64,000 nt of DNA. Origin: Bog-532 sp963742865 (GTDB lineage Bacteria > Actinomycetota > Actinomycetes > Streptosporangiales > Streptosporangiaceae). The stretch is taken from the NCBI GenBank assembly GCA_963742865.1, contig CAVUNW010000016.1, positions 124,001 through 188,000 on the forward strand. The letters are read 5' to 3'. Below the pieces are notes generated by a model. The model was not told where the DNA came from and ran no database searches. It was given only the letters and a program-made list of their open reading frames with translations. Shown here one piece after another: positions 62,160 through 64,000 of the stretch (its first letter is position 1; each line of letters starts with the position of its first letter). The translations under genes and the position numbers were made by a program.

Positions 62160-64000
62160 ATGCCACCGCTTCGGTCTCGCACTGTCACGCACGGCAGAAA
62201 CATGTCGGGGGCCCGCGCCCTGATGCGGGCCTCGGGCGTCGCCCGCGAGGACATCGGCAGGCCGATCGTAGCGGTAGCCAACAGCTTCACCGAGTTCGTT
62301 CCGGGGCACGTCCACCTGCGTGAGGTCGGCCAGGTCGTCTCGGGCGCGATCAAGGCGGCCGGGGCCATCCCCCGCGAGTTCAACACCATCGCCGTGGACG
62401 ACGGCATCGCGATGGGCCACGGCGGGATGCTGTACTCGCTGCCGAGCCGCGAGCTCATCGCGGACGCGGTCGAGTACATGGTGCAAGCGCACTGCGCGGA
62501 CGCGCTGATCTGCATCTCCAACTGTGACAAGATCACGCCGGGCATGCTGATCGCGGCCATGCGGCTGAACATCCCGACCGTGTTCGTCTCCGGCGGCCCG
62601 ATGGAAGCCGGCAAGCCGGTGAACGGCCTGACCACGGGCGGCCGCAAGCTCGACCTCATCGACTCGATGGTCGCCTCGGCGGACCCGTCGGTATCCGACG
62701 CCGAACTGCTCGAGATGGAGGAGGCCGCCTGCCCGACGTGCGGCTCCTGCTCGGGCATGTTCACCGCCAACTCGATGAACTGCCTGACCGAGGCGATCGG
62801 CCTCGCGCTGCCGGGCAACGGGACCACGCTGGCCACGCACGCCGCCCGGCGCGGCCTGTTCGAGCGGGCCGGGGCGGCGATCGTCGAGCTGACCGCGCAG
62901 TACTACACGGACGGCGACGAATCCGCGCTGCCGCGCGCCATCGCCAGCCGGGACGCGTTCGAGAACGCGATGGCCCTGGACGTGGCGATGGGCGGGTCGA
63001 CGAACACGATCCTGCACCTGCTGGCTGCGGCGCACGAGGCGGGCGTGAACTTCGGCCTGAAGGAAATCGACGAGGTGTCCCGGCGGGTGCCCTGCCTGTG
63101 CAAGGTCGCGCCGAGCAGCAACTACCACGTCGAGGACGTGCACCGGGCGGGCGGCATCCCGGCGATCCTCGGCGAGCTGGACCGGGGCGGCCTGCTCAAC
63201 ACGACGGTCCGCACGGTACACAGCGAAACGCTGCGGGACTTCATCGACGCCTGGGACCTGCGCTCCGCATCGGTCCGCGACGAGGCCGTCGAACTGTACC
63301 ACGCGGCCCCCGGCGGGATCCGGACCACCAGGCCGTACTCGCAGTCGGCCCGCTGGGAAAGCTTGGACACCGACCGCGAGGGCGGCTGCATCCGGGATAT
63401 CGAGCACGCCTACACCGCGGACGGCGGCCTGGCCGTGCTCTACGGCAACCTGGCTCCCCAGGGCGCGATCGTCAAGACCGCGGGCGTGCCCGAGGAACTG
63501 TGGCGGTTCGAGGGGACCGCGCGGGTCTTCGAGAGCCAGGAGGCAGCCGTGGACGGCATCCTCAACGGCGCGGTCAGCGCGGGCGACGTGGTGGTGATCC
63601 GGTACGAGGGGCCGCGTGGCGGGCCGGGGATGCAGGAAATGCTGTATCCCACGAGCTTCCTCAAGGGCAAGGGCCTGGGGCGCGCGTGCGCGCTGATCAC
63701 CGACGGCCGCTTCTCCGGCGGCACGTCCGGGCTTTCGATCTGCCACATTGCGCCGGAAGCGGCGCTGGGCGGCATCATCGCGCTGGTGGCGGACGGGGAC
63801 CGGATCACGATCGACATCCCGCGCCGCGACCTGACGCTGGACGTGCCCGAGGCCGACCTGGCGGCCCGCCGGGACAAGCTGCTGGCCGGGCTGCACACCT
63901 ACCGCCCGGCGGCCCGGGACCGGCCGGTCAGCGCGGCGCTGCAGGCGTACGCGGCGATGACCACCTCGGCGGCGCAGGGAGCGGCGCGTGACGTCAGCCT
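62160..64000 (+). CDS. ilvD: dihydroxy-acid dehydratase (3' end beyond window)
   Basis: The frame is open from ATG 62160 (GGAG 10 bases upstream) to the right edge: about 613 residues, near full length. Diagnostic parts are MSGARALMRASGVAREDIGRPIVAVANSFTEFVPGHVHL, GIAMGHGGMLYSLPSRELIADAVEYM, ICISNCDKITPGMLIAAMRLNIP, EEAACPTCGSCSGMFTANSMNCL (iron-sulphur cysteines), MGGSTNTILHLLAAAHEA, and KGLGRACALITDGRFSGGTSGLSICHIAPEAA. It dehydrates dihydroxy acids in isoleucine, valine and pantothenate synthesis. No other ilv gene is in view. Confidence 0.95.
   Translation, partial: MPPLRSRTVTHGRNMSGARALMRASGVAREDIGRPIVAVANSFTEFVPGHVHLREVGQVVSGAIKAAGAIPREFNTIAVDDGIAMGHGGMLYSLPSRELIADAVEYMVQAHCADALICISNCDKITPGMLIAAMRLNIPTVFVSGGPMEAGKPVNGLTTGGRKLDLIDSMVASADPSVSDAELLEMEEAACPTCGSCSGMFTANSMNCLTEAIGLALPGNGTTLATHAARRGLFERAGAAIVELTAQYYTDGDESALPRAIASRDAFENAMALDVAMGGSTNTILHLLAAAHEAGVNFGLKEIDEVSRRVPCLCKVAPSSNYHVEDVHRAGGIPAILGELDRGGLLNTTVRTVHSETLRDFIDAWDLRSASVRDEAVELYHAAPGGIRTTRPYSQSARWESLDTDREGGCIRDIEHAYTADGGLAVLYGNLAPQGAIVKTAGVPEELWRFEGTARVFESQEAAVDGILNGAVSAGDVVVIRYEGPRGGPGMQEMLYPTSFLKGKGLGRACALITDGRFSGGTSGLSICHIAPEAALGGIIALVADGDRITIDIPRRDLTLDVPEADLAARRDKLLAGLHTYRPAARDRPVSAALQAYAAMTTSAAQGAARDVS

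Noticed and set aside
62142..63896. 584-residue minus-strand frame at the right end
   Set aside because: Antisense of ilvD, which has every family motif.
1..64000. tRNA or rRNA genes
   Set aside because: I found no T-loop GGTTCRANNCC with a matching acceptor stem and no rRNA-like sequence.

Overview
The window is chromosomal DNA of a high-G+C actinomycete. Third codon positions are almost always G or C, GTG starts are frequent, and Shine-Dalgarno sites are strong. The gene content fits a soil-type, Streptomyces- or Streptosporangium-like member of Actinomycetota: a hopanoid operon, an araBDA operon under a LacI-type regulator, and an rpiB, DsbA-like, pepN neighbourhood. Species cannot be decided from the sequence alone.

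Layout. 1-4.1 kb: partial CYTH/CHAD protein, 31-bp tandem repeats, ribokinase, and an MFS transporter that lacks its first membrane helix. 4.1 to about 13.3 kb: accessory block opening with a large serine integrase, followed by a sigma-like factor, a pentapeptide-repeat protein with a channel-like tail, a broken PadR regulator, a DivIVA-like coiled coil, a muralytic-domain fragment, an XRE/DUF5753 + DUF6879 operon and small membrane or hypothetical genes. It looks like an integrated element that landed in the MFS gene. 13.3-16 kb: low-complexity proteins and a TetR regulator. 16-21.6 kb: LacI regulator, araB, araD, araA. 21.6-24.96 kb: methyltransferase and unfamiliar small genes in a locally A+T-richer stretch. 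25-30.8 kb: glycogen debranching enzyme and a large secreted glycoside-hydrolase-like protein. 31-34.3 kb: RIO-type kinase and a MacB-like ABC exporter. 34.6-43.65 kb: hopanoid operon hpnC, hpnD, hpnE, prenyl synthase, shc, hpnG-ispH fusion, hpnH. 44.5-54.5 kb: PP2C phosphatase, Eis-like acetyltransferase, rpiB, DsbA-like protein, pepN, HAD hydrolase, GGDEF protein. 54.9-55.5 kb: tandem array of eight micro-ORFs. 55.6-64 kb: penicillin-acylase-family protein, amidase, NERD-like protein, and ilvD running off the right edge.

The most unusual feature is the micro-ORF array at 54957-55482. Eight tandem units about 70-75 bp apart each carry a strong Shine-Dalgarno site and a seven-codon reading frame for MRTTSWG (MRTASWG in the first). 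Serine is kept with both AGC and TCC codons, which points to selection on the peptide. No maturation gene follows on the same strand. An N-acyl-hydrolase-family gene and an amidase lie convergent and next to it.

Caution: single-base frameshifts, several in homopolymers, and two in-frame TAG codons interrupt many conserved genes (MFS, integrase, araB, araD, glgX, pepN, acylase, amidase, GGDEF and others), while the 9-kb hopanoid operon is intact. Uncorrected assembly error is the simplest explanation, so genes are annotated across these breaks and the breaks are named.
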